DNA of 43,279 bases from Thermoplasmatales archaeon SW_10_69_26 (lineage in GTDB: Archaea; Thermoplasmatota; SW-10-69-26). A model generated the notes under the pieces. The model was not told the DNA's origin, did not search any database, and saw only the letters and a list, made by a program, of their open reading frames with translations. Shown one piece after another: positions 15,271 through 23,619 of this stretch. The stretch lies in the NCBI GenBank assembly GCA_003009755.1, contig PXUB01000019.1, forward strand, positions 74,827-118,105, written 5' to 3'. Numbering within the stretch: the stretch's first letter is position 1; each line of letters starts with the position of its first letter. The translations under genes and the position numbers were made by a program.

Positions 15271-18200
15271 CAGTCGCCGTGAAGGACGATTCGAATGGTC
15301 TCCTCGTCTCCGCTCGCCTTGTTCGTGATCTCCCACTCGGTGGCGGAATCGGAGACCCCTTCGAACGAGAACGAGAGGTTCACCCTGGCCTCCTCTTCGA
15401 TCGCCTCTCGGAGGTAGGACTCGAGGTCCTCGAGCTCGCCCTCCCACGCCCTCGCGACGGTGGCTTGGGGATCTAGGCCGATGGTGCAGTCCACGACGGC
15501 CTCCATCTCCAGGTCCTGGCGCTTGCGCATCTCCTGGATCCTACGCAGAATCTCTTGGCTGAGACCTTCCTGCTCGTGCTCGGGCTCGAGGTGGGCGTCA
15601 ACGAACACGCTGCCCTCCTCGAAGTCAGCACCGAGGATGCCCTCGGGGACCTCGGTCGTGAACGAGACGGCCTCGGGCGGGATCTCGAAGCCGTCGATCT
15701 CGACGGTCTCACCAGCGTCGACGCGCTTCTTGAGCGCCTGGGCGTCGGCCTCGCTGATCGCCTTCTTCACGGCGGGGGCGTCCTCGCGGAACTCGGGACC
15801 GACGACCGAGCGCACGGGCTCGGCGACGAGGTGCAGCTCCTCCCAGGTGGGGCCGGCGTACTCGACGCGTTTGGCGTTGCACTGGTCGGCCAGCACGTCC
15901 TCCAGCGTCTCGCAGGCGCGCTCGACCGGCTTGGGTCCGGCCAAAACGACGCGCGGGACCGGCCATCGCAGGGACAGCTTCTCCTGCTCGCGAGCCTTGC
16001 TGGTCGCCTCGACGATGTCGCGCACGAGCTGCATGTCCTCCTCGAGCTCGGTGTCGCGCAGCGTCTCGTCGGGCTCGGGCCAGGCATCGGCGTGCACCGT
16101 GTCGGCCTCGGGGTACAGGTCGCGCCAGATCTGGTCGGCGACGTGCGGGGTGTAGGGCGCCAGCAGGCGGGCGACGTCGGCGAGCGCGACGCCGAGCACG
16201 TCGTACAGGCGGGTCTGAGCCTCGCCGTCCTCCCAGGCGCGGTCGCGGGTCAGCCGCACGTACCAGCGTGAGAGATCCTCGAGCACGAAGGTCGTGATCG
16301 TGCGCGCGGCCTCGTGGTATTCGTGGGCGTGCAGTTCGTCGCTGGCCTGCTCGACGGTGGCGGTCAACCGCGACAGGATCCAGCGGTCGAGGGCGTCCTC
16401 GGGCGGGTCGGCGTCCCAGCCCGGGCTCTGGGCCACGACGTCGTCCATGGCCATGTACTGGGTGGCGAACCGGTGCACGTTCCACAGGATGTTGAGCGTG
16501 CGTTGGGCCTCCTCGGCCGTCTCCTCGCCGTACTTGAGGTCGTTCCAGGGGGCGGAGGGCTCCAGCAGGGACAGCCGCGTCGGGTCGACGCCGTAGGCCT
16601 CGATGACGTCCTCGGGCGCGATGATGTTGCCCAGGGACTTGCTCATCGGGCGGCCCTCGTCGTCGTGGACGAACCCGTGCATGACGACCTCCTCGTAGGG
16701 CACCTGACCCATGGCGACGGTGCCGGCGGCGAGTTGGGAGTAAAACCAGCCGCGGGTCTGATCGAGGCCCTCGATGATGAGATCGCAGGGGAACCAATCG
16801 TCGAGCTGTTCGTCCGAGCGGGGGTATTCGAGGCTGGCCCAGGAGGCCACGGCCGAGTCGAACCAGACGTCGAGCACGTCGACGACGCGCTCCATCTCGC
16901 CCTCGCACCCGTCGGCGGTGCAGCCGAAGGTGACCTCGTCGACCCAGGGGCGGTGCAGGTCGGGCACGTCCTGGCCGGAGCGGCGTTCGAGCTCGGCGTG
17001 CGAGTCGACGACGTGTCGGTGCTCGCACGTGCCGCAGATCCAGATCGGGATCGGGATGCCCCAGTAGCGTTGCCGGCTGATGCACCAGTCGCGCACGTTC
17101 TCGACCCAGTCGCGTTGGCGGCCGGCGCCGGCCCACTCGGGGGTCCAGTCGACGCGGTCGATCTCGTCGAGCATCTCCTGCTTGCGATCGGTGACCGCGA
17201 GGAACCACTGCTCGGCCGTGCGGTACAGGATCGGCGTGTCGCAGCGCCAGCAGTGGCCGTAGCTGTGGTCGGTGAGGGCATCGGAGAACAGCAGGCCCTT
17301 CTCGGTCAGGCGCTCGATCACGGCGGTGTCGGCGTGGTCCTCGGGTGGCTCGCCGTCCTCGCCGGCTTCCTTGCGGACGCGAAGCCCGGCGAGCTCGCCG
17401 GCCTGGTCCGTGTAGAAGCCGTCGGCGCCGACGGGGCTGAACGGCGGGATGTCCTTCTCCTTGCCGATCTCGTAGTCCTCTTCCCCGTGCCCGGTCGCGG
17501 TGTGGACGAGCCCGGTGCGGTCGGCCTCGACGTGATCGCCGAGGACGAGGGTGTACTCGTTCTCGGTGCGTCGGTCCCGGTGATAGGGGACCTCGTCCGC
17601 GAACGGGTGCTCGTAGGCCAGGCCTTCGAGCTCGGTGCCCGGGAGGTGCTCCATCACGGTGACGTCGCGGGCCACCTGGTCGAGCACGTCGATGCAGGTC
17701 TCCTCGATGATCAGCTCCTCGGTGTCGCCGGCGTGGCTGGTGGCGAGCACGCGGGCGTAGGTGAGATCGGGGTGGGCCGCGACGGCGTTGTTCGCCGGCA
17801 GGGTCCACGGCGTGGTGGTCCAGACGAGCAGCGAGGCGTCGTCGTCGACCAGCGGCAGGCGGACGTAGATGCTGGGATCGACGCGGTCGTCGTACTCGAC
17901 CTCGGCCTGGGCGAGCGCCGTCTCGCAGCGGGGACACCAGGGCAGCCCGCCGCGGTTGTCGCGGTACAACAAATCCTGCTCGTCGGCGCGCTTGATCGCC
18001 CACCAGGCGCCTTCCATGTACGTGTCGTCGATGGTGCGGTAGGGGTCATCCCAGTCCAGCCAGACGCCGAGCTCGGCGAACTCGTCGTTCATCGTGTCGA
18101 GGAACCCGGTGGAGAACTCGCGGCACTTGTCGACGAAGTTGCCGACGCCGTAGTCCTCGATCTCGTTCTTGTCGGCGATGCCCAGCTCCTTCTCGACCTT

Positions 18201-18497
18201 GACCTCGATCGGGAGCCCGTGCATGTCGTAGCCGGGCTGGTCGCGGACGTCGTAGCCCTCCATCCGCCGGAACCGGACCAGCAGGTCCTTCATCACCTTG
18301 TTCCAGGCGGTACCCATGTGGATGTGGCCGCTCGTGTACGGCGGGCCGTCGACGAAGGAGAACGGGGGATCGTCGGCGTGGGCCTGGCGGACGGTCTCGA
18401 TCGCGTCCTCGGCCTCCCACCGCTCGCGGACCTGATCCTCGATGGCGTGGGGATCGTACTCGGAGCGGGCCGGCTGGACGGGTTCACGTTCGCCCAT
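15270..18497 (-). CDS. ileS: isoleucyl-tRNA synthetase
   Basis: The product is 1075 residues, the full length for an archaeal/eukaryal-type IleRS. It charges tRNA-Ile with isoleucine. The class I signature HIHMG is at 58-62 and the KMSKS equivalent (PMSKSLGN) at about 617. The editing domain (WTTTPWTLPANNAVAAHPDL) and zinc-type Cys pairs (CPRC, CWRC, CGTC) are visible. After the anticodon-binding domain comes a long archaeal C-terminal extension ending in the domain shared with the neighbouring 64-residue protein. The ATG at 18497 is supported by a TATA box at 18528-18533, about 33 nt upstream. Confidence 0.98.
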   Translation of the reverse strand: MGEREPVQPARSEYDPHAIEDQVRERWEAEDAIETVRQAHADDPPFSFVDGPPYTSGHIHMGTAWNKVMKDLLVRFRRMEGYDVRDQPGYDMHGLPIEVKVEKELGIADKNEIEDYGVGNFVDKCREFSTGFLDTMNDEFAELGVWLDWDDPYRTIDDTYMEGAWWAIKRADEQDLLYRDNRGGLPWCPRCETALAQAEVEYDDRVDPSIYVRLPLVDDDASLLVWTTTPWTLPANNAVAAHPDLTYARVLATSHAGDTEELIIEETCIDVLDQVARDVTVMEHLPGTELEGLAYEHPFADEVPYHRDRRTENEYTLVLGDHVEADRTGLVHTATGHGEEDYEIGKEKDIPPFSPVGADGFYTDQAGELAGLRVRKEAGEDGEPPEDHADTAVIERLTEKGLLFSDALTDHSYGHCWRCDTPILYRTAEQWFLAVTDRKQEMLDEIDRVDWTPEWAGAGRQRDWVENVRDWCISRQRYWGIPIPIWICGTCEHRHVVDSHAELERRSGQDVPDLHRPWVDEVTFGCTADGCEGEMERVVDVLDVWFDSAVASWASLEYPRSDEQLDDWFPCDLIIEGLDQTRGWFYSQLAAGTVAMGQVPYEEVVMHGFVHDDEGRPMSKSLGNIIAPEDVIEAYGVDPTRLSLLEPSAPWNDLKYGEETAEEAQRTLNILWNVHRFATQYMAMDDVVAQSPGWDADPPEDALDRWILSRLTATVEQASDELHAHEYHEAARTITTFVLEDLSRWYVRLTRDRAWEDGEAQTRLYDVLGVALADVARLLAPYTPHVADQIWRDLYPEADTVHADAWPEPDETLRDTELEEDMQLVRDIVEATSKAREQEKLSLRWPVPRVVLAGPKPVERACETLEDVLADQCNAKRVEYAGPTWEELHLVAEPVRSVVGPEFREDAPAVKKAISEADAQALKKRVDAGETVEIDGFEIPPEAVSFTTEVPEGILGADFEEGSVFVDAHLEPEHEQEGLSQEILRRIQEMRKRQDLEMEAVVDCTIGLDPQATVARAWEGELEDLESYLREAIEEEARVNLSFSFEGVSDSATEWEITNKASGDEETIRIVLHGD

Positions 18498-18527
18498 CGG
18501 TTTCGCCCTCGGGAAGCGAGCCCCGTC

Positions 18528-18533
18528 TTTAAA
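18528..18533 (-). promoter_or_regulatory. TATA box of ileS
   Basis: TTTAAA within GGTTTAAAGACG on the minus strand is centred about 33 nt upstream of the ileS ATG. It is the clearest TATA element in the window and implies an almost leaderless mRNA. Confidence 0.55.
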
Positions 18534-18596
18534 CCGTTCCGTTCGGCCGGAGGGCGTGCGACGTTCGACGACCGGTCATCCCAAGAAATTAGGGAT

Positions 18597-18616
18597 GCAG
18601 GCAGATGGCTGCCTGC
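18597..18616. repeat. 8-bp inverted repeat just upstream of a secreted-protein gene
   Basis: GCAGGCAG-ATGG-CTGCCTGC is an 8-bp perfect inverted repeat with a 4-nt loop. It lies between a T/A-rich box (18586-18592) and the preferred ATG at 18623, at or just before the expected transcription start. An operator is the simplest reading. The alternative in-frame ATG at 18605 is in the loop. Confidence 0.55.
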
Positions 18617-18622
18617 GGTATC

Positions 18623-19201
18623 ATGTCGCAAATCAAGAACGTCACACGGTTCGCCGCCGCGATCGCGCTGCTCGTCGGGTTCGCCGTCGTCGCCCCGTCG
18701 GTCAGCGCCGCCGAAGAGGACACGGAGACGCCGAGCGCCGAGACCACGCAGACGATCCCGCCCTGCGCGACCTTCAACCCCGAGTACAACGTCGGCCCCG
18801 CCACGGCGGGCATCGACGAGTTCTGCAGCCCCTACGCCTCCGTCGATCTGGATCTCGACCCCGACGAGGACCCGACCGAGAAGTGCTCGGTCACCACCAG
18901 CGAGGACAAGCCGTTCGTCCTCGTCAGGTGCCAGCTCTCGACCACCTCCGAGCCGCATTGCTACCACATCTACTGGAAGACGGAGGTCGGCCCGGTCACG
19001 TGGGAGCAGCGGTCGAGCTGCGATGGCGATATCACGGTCGACAAGGACTGGCGGCCCGACACGGACCCCAGCACGACGTCCACCTGCCTGCAGATCTACT
19101 ACAAGATCGAGATCGGTCCCGTCGTCTACGAGCGTAGCGGCTGCGACAGCCAGCTCTACGTCGACGAGAACTGGCAGCCCTCCGACGAGATCCCCCAGTA
19201 G
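18623..19201 (+). CDS. secreted protein with two Cys-containing tandem repeats
   Basis: The product is 192 residues from the ATG at 18623 (MSQIKNVTRFAAAIALLVGF), with a signal peptide ending near VSAAEE. The mature protein has two related units: HCYHIYWKTEVGPVTWEQRS then CDGDITVDKDWRP, and CLQIYYKIEIGPVVYERSGC then DSQLYVDENWQP. Each repeat is about 35-45 residues, beta-strand-like, with paired Cys. No family recognised. An ATG at 18605 would add six residues; the T/A-rich box at 18586-18592 fits the later start better. A pyrimidine-rich tract (19245-19276) follows, as after the secreted gene at 924. Confidence 0.75.
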   Translation: MSQIKNVTRFAAAIALLVGFAVVAPSVSAAEEDTETPSAETTQTIPPCATFNPEYNVGPATAGIDEFCSPYASVDLDLDPDEDPTEKCSVTTSEDKPFVLVRCQLSTTSEPHCYHIYWKTEVGPVTWEQRSSCDGDITVDKDWRPDTDPSTTSTCLQIYYKIEIGPVVYERSGCDSQLYVDENWQPSDEIPQ

Positions 19202-19244
19202 GGCTCCCCCCTCCGACCGTAGCCTACGCCAAGGCTGCCGCTGG

Positions 19245-19276
19245 GCGTCTCCCCGTCTTTCCCTTTTCCCCTCTCG
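19245..19276 (+). terminator. pyrimidine-rich tract after secreted-protein gene
   Basis: The run contains CTTTCCCTTTTCCCCTCTC, a T-rich pyrimidine tract 45 nt after the stop codon, plausible as an archaeal intrinsic terminator. Confidence 0.4.
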
Positions 19277-19360
19277 GACCCGACGAGCCGAGGCTCGCGC
19301 CCGGGACGTTTCGAGGCTTCCGCCTCAACGCTCAAGACCCCAAAGGCCACCTATTCCCCC

Positions 19361-20143
19361 GTGGACGAGGACCTCCCCTGGGTGACCGTCGCCGCGGTCG
19401 CCGCGGTCGCCTACGTCGCCTGGCAGGTCACTGGCTTCGTGCCGACCGAAGCCTCGCTGTCGCCGTACTGGTTCTCGGCCGAGGCGATGGAGGCCGGCGA
19501 GTGGCATCGGCTGATCACCAGCGTGTTCGTCCACGGCGGCCTGCTGCACCTGGCGTTCAACGTCTTCGCGATCGTGTCCTTGGCCGGCCTCGAGAAGCAG
19601 CTGGGCTCGCCGGCCTACGCGGTGGTGTTCCTGGCGGCGGGCATCGGCGGCAACCTCGCCCACGTCATGGTCAGCCCGACGCCCGTCGTGGGCGCCTCGG
19701 GCGCCATCTTCGGGCTGCTGGGCGTCCTGTTGGCGATCGCTCCCGGCACGCGGTTGGCCCTGATGGGCATCATCCCCGTGCCGGCGGCCATCATGTTGCC
19801 CGGGTACGCGGCCGTCGTGTTGCTCGTGCCGGGCCTCGAGCAACTGGCGCCCGTCGCCCACTTCGCCCACCTGGGCGGGTTGCTCGTCGGGTTGGCCGCC
19901 GGCGCCAGCTTGGCACCGACGAAGGCGCTGGGCAACCTCGCCTACGCCGCCGTCGCCTTCCTCGGCATCGGATCGCTCGTCGTCAACGTCCAAGCCGTCG
20001 GCCTGGGCCGCTTGGTCGAGGCCGCCAGCAGCCGAGGCCTGGGCGGGCTGTTGACGCTGGCGTGGCCCTCGCTGGTCGGGCTCGGGCTCGTCGGCCTCGT
20101 GCTGAACGGGTTGCCGGACGGTCAGCGCTCGCCGGCCGCCTAG
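19361..20143 (+). CDS. rhomboid family intramembrane serine protease
   Basis: The product is 260 residues from a GTG start. It is hydrophobic, with seven or so membrane helices. The first helix is followed by EWHRLITSVFVHGGLLHLAF (the rhomboid HxxxN region, HLAFN). The catalytic serine motif GASGAIFG follows, and the catalytic histidine is in HFAHLGGLLVG. The protease cuts membrane proteins within the bilayer. The C-terminal third (after about residue 185) is extra hydrophobic sequence of unknown role. Its stop codon shares CTAG with a short frame on the other strand. Confidence 0.93.
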   Translation: MDEDLPWVTVAAVAAVAYVAWQVTGFVPTEASLSPYWFSAEAMEAGEWHRLITSVFVHGGLLHLAFNVFAIVSLAGLEKQLGSPAYAVVFLAAGIGGNLAHVMVSPTPVVGASGAIFGLLGVLLAIAPGTRLALMGIIPVPAAIMLPGYAAVVLLVPGLEQLAPVAHFAHLGGLLVGLAAGASLAPTKALGNLAYAAVAFLGIGSLVVNVQAVGLGRLVEAASSRGLGGLLTLAWPSLVGLGLVGLVLNGLPDGQRSPAA

Positions 20144-20283
20144 CCCCTGGCCGCCGATCCCCGCACCAGCGTCTGCGCCGCCAGGTTCGCCGTCGCCGAG
20201 CCCAGCTCGTCGGTGGTGGTCTCGACGACGTCGAACCCGCCCGACGGGCCGGACCGGGAACGGCTCTGGTGGCTCGCGGGCAC
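20140..20283 (-). CDS. possible small protein, 47 residues
   Basis: A short minus-strand frame starts with the GTG at 20283 and ends at a TAG that shares CTAG with the rhomboid stop codon. The C-terminal part (FDVVETTTDELGSATANLAA, then QTLVRGSAARG) reads like real protein rather than the Arg/Gly-rich text of most shadow frames here. The convergent CTAG overlap is the arrangement seen for the SPOUT methylase and tspO. No family, promoter or ribosome-binding site is clear, so it could be a gene remnant. Confidence 0.3.
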   Translation of the reverse strand: MPASHQSRSRSGPSGGFDVVETTTDELGSATANLAAQTLVRGSAARG

Positions 20284-20318
20284 CAAGGCTTTCCCCGGAA
20301 GCCGACGTGGGGCCGGTG

Positions 20319-21119
20319 ATGGAGCCCGCCGGTCGCTGGCAACTGGACCGCCCCGACGGGGCCGAGCTGTCGATCCACGAGCTCGGCAGCGGCCCGCCCG
20401 TCGTGCTCGTCCACGGCACGGCCTGCGATCACCGGGTGTGGGCGCGCGTGGCCCGCCGCCTGGCGCCGAGGTTCACGCTGCACATGCCCGACCGACGAGG
20501 GCGGGGCGACGGAAGCGAGGCCGAGGAGTGGAGCCTGGAGACCGACGCGCGCGACGTGGCCGCCATCGCCGACGAGGTGGGCGAAGACGTGCCCGTCGTC
20601 GGTCACTCGATGGGGGCGATCGTCGCGATCGAGGCTGCCCGTCACGGCGATCGGGTGGGTCCGGTCGTGGCCTACGAGCCGCCGGTGCACGGGGGCCAGG
20701 GGCCGCCGGTGGCCGCCGCCGACGAGCTGGCCGCCATCCTCGAGGAGGAGGGCCCCGACGCGGCGGTCGAGGCGTTCCTGCGCCAGGTCGGCTACGGTGA
20801 CGAGCAGCTCGGTCAGCTGCGCCAGCACGAGCAGCTGTGGGCGGCGACCGTGGCGACGGCGCCGACGCTGCCGCGCGAGGTGCGGGCCGACCTCGCCTAC
20901 GCGATCGACGACGAGCGGCTGGCCAGCATCGGGTCGACGGTGCTCTTGCTCGAGGGCGAGCAAAGCCCCTCGGACTTCGACGAGGGGCTGGATCGCCTGG
21001 CGAGGGCGCTGCCCGACGTCGAACGCCGCGTGATCGACGACGCCACGCACGCGATCCTCTACGAGGCGCCTGGAGCCTTCGCGGACGCGATCGAGGCCTT
21101 CCTCGCCGAGCAAGGCTAG
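20319..21119 (+). CDS. alpha/beta hydrolase
   Basis: The product is 266 residues from the ATG at 20319. The fold is clear: PPVVLVHGTACDHRVWARVA (oxyanion strand HG), LHMPDRRGRGDG, the nucleophile elbow VVGHSMGAIVAIEA (G-H-S-M-G, Ser nucleophile), an acidic residue after LLLEGEQSPSDF, and the catalytic His in DDATHAILYEAP. The family includes esterases, lipases and C-C hydrolases; the substrate cannot be read from sequence. A GTG at 20307 would add four residues. It lies between rhomboid and a large secreted protein on the same strand. Confidence 0.9.
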   Translation: MEPAGRWQLDRPDGAELSIHELGSGPPVVLVHGTACDHRVWARVARRLAPRFTLHMPDRRGRGDGSEAEEWSLETDARDVAAIADEVGEDVPVVGHSMGAIVAIEAARHGDRVGPVVAYEPPVHGGQGPPVAAADELAAILEEEGPDAAVEAFLRQVGYGDEQLGQLRQHEQLWAATVATAPTLPREVRADLAYAIDDERLASIGSTVLLLEGEQSPSDFDEGLDRLARALPDVERRVIDDATHAILYEAPGAFADAIEAFLAEQG

Positions 21120-21180
21120 GGCCCGACATGTTCGCGCTCTGGGGGGCTTTTCGGCTTCCTGAGCGTTGGCTGGGCCGCCG

Positions 21181-23532
21181 ATGGCCTCCTCGTCCGCGTC
21201 CGGGAGCCTTGGTCCTCCGACGATCGCGGCGCTGGTTCTCGCCCTGGCCGGGACGGTCGTCTTGGCGGGCGCAGCCGGGGCCTACCACCTCAGCGCCGGC
21301 GTCAGCGACACCGCCGCCACCGGCCCCGAGGAGACGCCCACCGACCCCAGCGTCGACCGCGAAACGTACGAGCGCGGGCTGGCTCGGGACTGCTACGAGC
21401 CCGCCGAGGACGGGCTGGCACGGGCGGCCGAGGCGGACGGGTTCTGCGGGCGCCTGGTCTACCATCCCGGCACCGTCTTCGAGCAGGCCAGCCCGCCCGA
21501 CCAGGATCTCGTCACCGCCGAGATCGGGGGCTTCGACGTCGTGTACGCCAACTACGTCGGGACCTACGGTGTCGGCACCTGCAGCCCGTGGTGCTTCCCG
21601 GGCGGCGAGAGCCTCTACCGGGCCGGGCACGACGCCGGCGCCCAGCTGGGCCTGACCCCGACCGGCGAGGAGGCCTACCGGGACGACCAGGGTTGGCAGA
21701 CCTACGGCGGCGACCTGGCCCACCCGAACGCCGCCCGGATCGCCCAGGCCTCCACGGGCGCCTGGGCGGCCAACGGATGGGCTCAACCGATGCCCGACCA
21801 GAGCTTCGTCGGGTTCGTGGAGGACACGGAAGGTGACCCGATCGACGAGGTGCGTCTGGCGGCGCTCGCCAGCGACCACGAGAGCTTGCCCTCGCGGGCG
21901 GTCCCGGCCGTGTGCGGGTTCACCCCGGACGCGGACCTCGCCGACAGCGGTCCATCCCAGGCCTGCGAGGTCACCCTCCACTGGCGGGGCACCGGCTCGC
22001 AAGACGCCGCATGCCGGTCGCCGACCTACACCTGCGGGGCCCTGACGCCGGCGTGGCACGGCCAGGTCGCCTGCTGGCCCGTCCACGGGTGCCAGGGCAC
22101 CGCTCTGGGGGAGCCGGCGGAGCCCTCGCTGGACCTGGGGCCCTCGTCCAGCGCCGCCGACTACGACGTCTGGCACTGGGTGCTTGCCCCCGCCCCCAGC
22201 GCCTGCGGCGGCGCCCAAGAGCCCGGCTTCGCCACCTCGCCCGACGCCGACCTCCCCTACCTCGCCCACGATCTCGACGTCTACAGCCCAGCCACGACCG
22301 CGGCCGGGATCGATCGAGGCCAGCCGCTGGCCGAGGCCGCCCAGACCGCGGTCGGTCACCGGCTCGGCCAGGCCCCGTCACCGCCCGAGCCCGCGAGAGA
22401 GCCCGAGCCGGCTGCTGCCGAGCTCGTCGCCAAGGACGACCGCGTCGAGCCCAACGCCCCCGGCGACTCGAGCCAGTCCACGATCGACGTCGACCGCGAC
22501 CCGCTCGCGAACGAGTGCACCCTCGTCCGCGAGGACGCCGAGCAGGCGGCCTCCGTGGATCCCTGGGTGGACCTGATCGACGCCCAGGTGTACCGGAACC
22601 TCTGGCTGGACAGCATCCTGGGCGTCGACCCCTGGCTGGAGGGCCTGGACCGAGCCAGCTACCAGCAGGCCCCCGTCGCTGGGGCCTTCGGAGACGCCAA
22701 CGACGCCTACCTGCAGGACGAGGACCACCAAGACGCGAGCAACCGGCCCGGGCCCTGGATGTACTCGGCCGGCGGCCAGGTGGGCGTGTTCACGGATCTC
22801 GACGACGACGGCCGCTACGACCAGGCCGCCAACGGTCGCCTGTTCGAGGCGATCGGGGACGTGGGCGCCTATCCGCTGTTCTGGGACATGCGCGTCACCG
22901 AGGACGGGGCGATCGACGGGGACGCCGGATGCACGCTCGCCGGCGAGCGGCTGACCCAAGCGATGGCCGAGGCCGGCTACGGCCCCCGGACGGGCCTGAT
23001 CACGGCGGTGCACAAGACCGAGCCCACCGTGCTGTACGACTGGCGGACCTCGCAGGCGTTCCCCCAGCTCGAGGCGGGACAGACCTACGTGTTGCTCAGC
23101 CAGGCGCTGGCCGCCCAGCGCGAGGATCCCACCGTCCGCCAGGCGATCGCAGCCACGCTGGACAAGCTGCCGGCCGAGGTGGCCCTCGACGACGACCGCG
23201 TCGTGTTCCCCGGGGAGTGGACCACGCCGGCCAGCGACTTCTACGAGCAGTGCGGCTACCCGACCGGCGGTTTCCACACGTCCTGGAGCTTCACCCACGA
23301 GGCCCGAGCGCTGGCCGGCGACACGATCGTCACCGCCTACGTCCTCGACAACGCCGCCGCGGACGGCGTGCTCGGCGGCGACGGGCTCGTCCCGGCGTTC
23401 ACGCCGCAGGGTGAGGCCTACGCGTTCGAACACGGCCTCTCGCAGTGGTTCGACGTCGACCCCATCGACGGGGACCCCGACCGGAACACGGAGACCTGCA
23501 GCGCCCCACCACACGAGGGGGATCGATGTTGA
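21181..23532 (+). CDS. large secreted Cys-rich protein of unknown function
   Basis: The product is 783 residues from the ATG at 21181. A hydrophobic segment at about 12-35 (IAALVLALAGTVVLAGAAGA) serves as signal or anchor. The exported part has at least 15 Cys, several in close pairs (CSPWC, CRSPTYTC, CWPVHGC), a low-complexity Pro/Glu linker near the middle, and one Asp-rich loop FTDLDDDGRYDQ like dockerin or thrombospondin-type calcium loops. The C-terminal half has regular globular text (VFPGEWTTPASDFYEQCGYP). No enzyme motif recognised. A T-rich box at 21146-21153 about 30 nt upstream supports the start over an upstream TTG at 21166. Confidence 0.85.
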   Translation: MASSSASGSLGPPTIAALVLALAGTVVLAGAAGAYHLSAGVSDTAATGPEETPTDPSVDRETYERGLARDCYEPAEDGLARAAEADGFCGRLVYHPGTVFEQASPPDQDLVTAEIGGFDVVYANYVGTYGVGTCSPWCFPGGESLYRAGHDAGAQLGLTPTGEEAYRDDQGWQTYGGDLAHPNAARIAQASTGAWAANGWAQPMPDQSFVGFVEDTEGDPIDEVRLAALASDHESLPSRAVPAVCGFTPDADLADSGPSQACEVTLHWRGTGSQDAACRSPTYTCGALTPAWHGQVACWPVHGCQGTALGEPAEPSLDLGPSSSAADYDVWHWVLAPAPSACGGAQEPGFATSPDADLPYLAHDLDVYSPATTAAGIDRGQPLAEAAQTAVGHRLGQAPSPPEPAREPEPAAAELVAKDDRVEPNAPGDSSQSTIDVDRDPLANECTLVREDAEQAASVDPWVDLIDAQVYRNLWLDSILGVDPWLEGLDRASYQQAPVAGAFGDANDAYLQDEDHQDASNRPGPWMYSAGGQVGVFTDLDDDGRYDQAANGRLFEAIGDVGAYPLFWDMRVTEDGAIDGDAGCTLAGERLTQAMAEAGYGPRTGLITAVHKTEPTVLYDWRTSQAFPQLEAGQTYVLLSQALAAQREDPTVRQAIAATLDKLPAEVALDDDRVVFPGEWTTPASDFYEQCGYPTGGFHTSWSFTHEARALAGDTIVTAYVLDNAAADGVLGGDGLVPAFTPQGEAYAFEHGLSQWFDVDPIDGDPDRNTETCSAPPHEGDRC

Positions 23533-23585
23533 GGGAAGAGAGCTCCGCGGACACCCTCTGCAGCGCTCGCATCCTCCGGGGTGGG

Positions 23586-23596
23586 AAACCTACTTG
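23586..23596 (+). promoter_or_regulatory. TATA-like box of rfcS
   Basis: AAACCTACTTG is centred about 28 nt before the GTG at 23620. This fits a leaderless transcript and favours that start over the GTG at 23581. Confidence 0.35.
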
Positions 23597-23619
23597 ACGG
23601 CCATCGACCTTGGCGGCTT

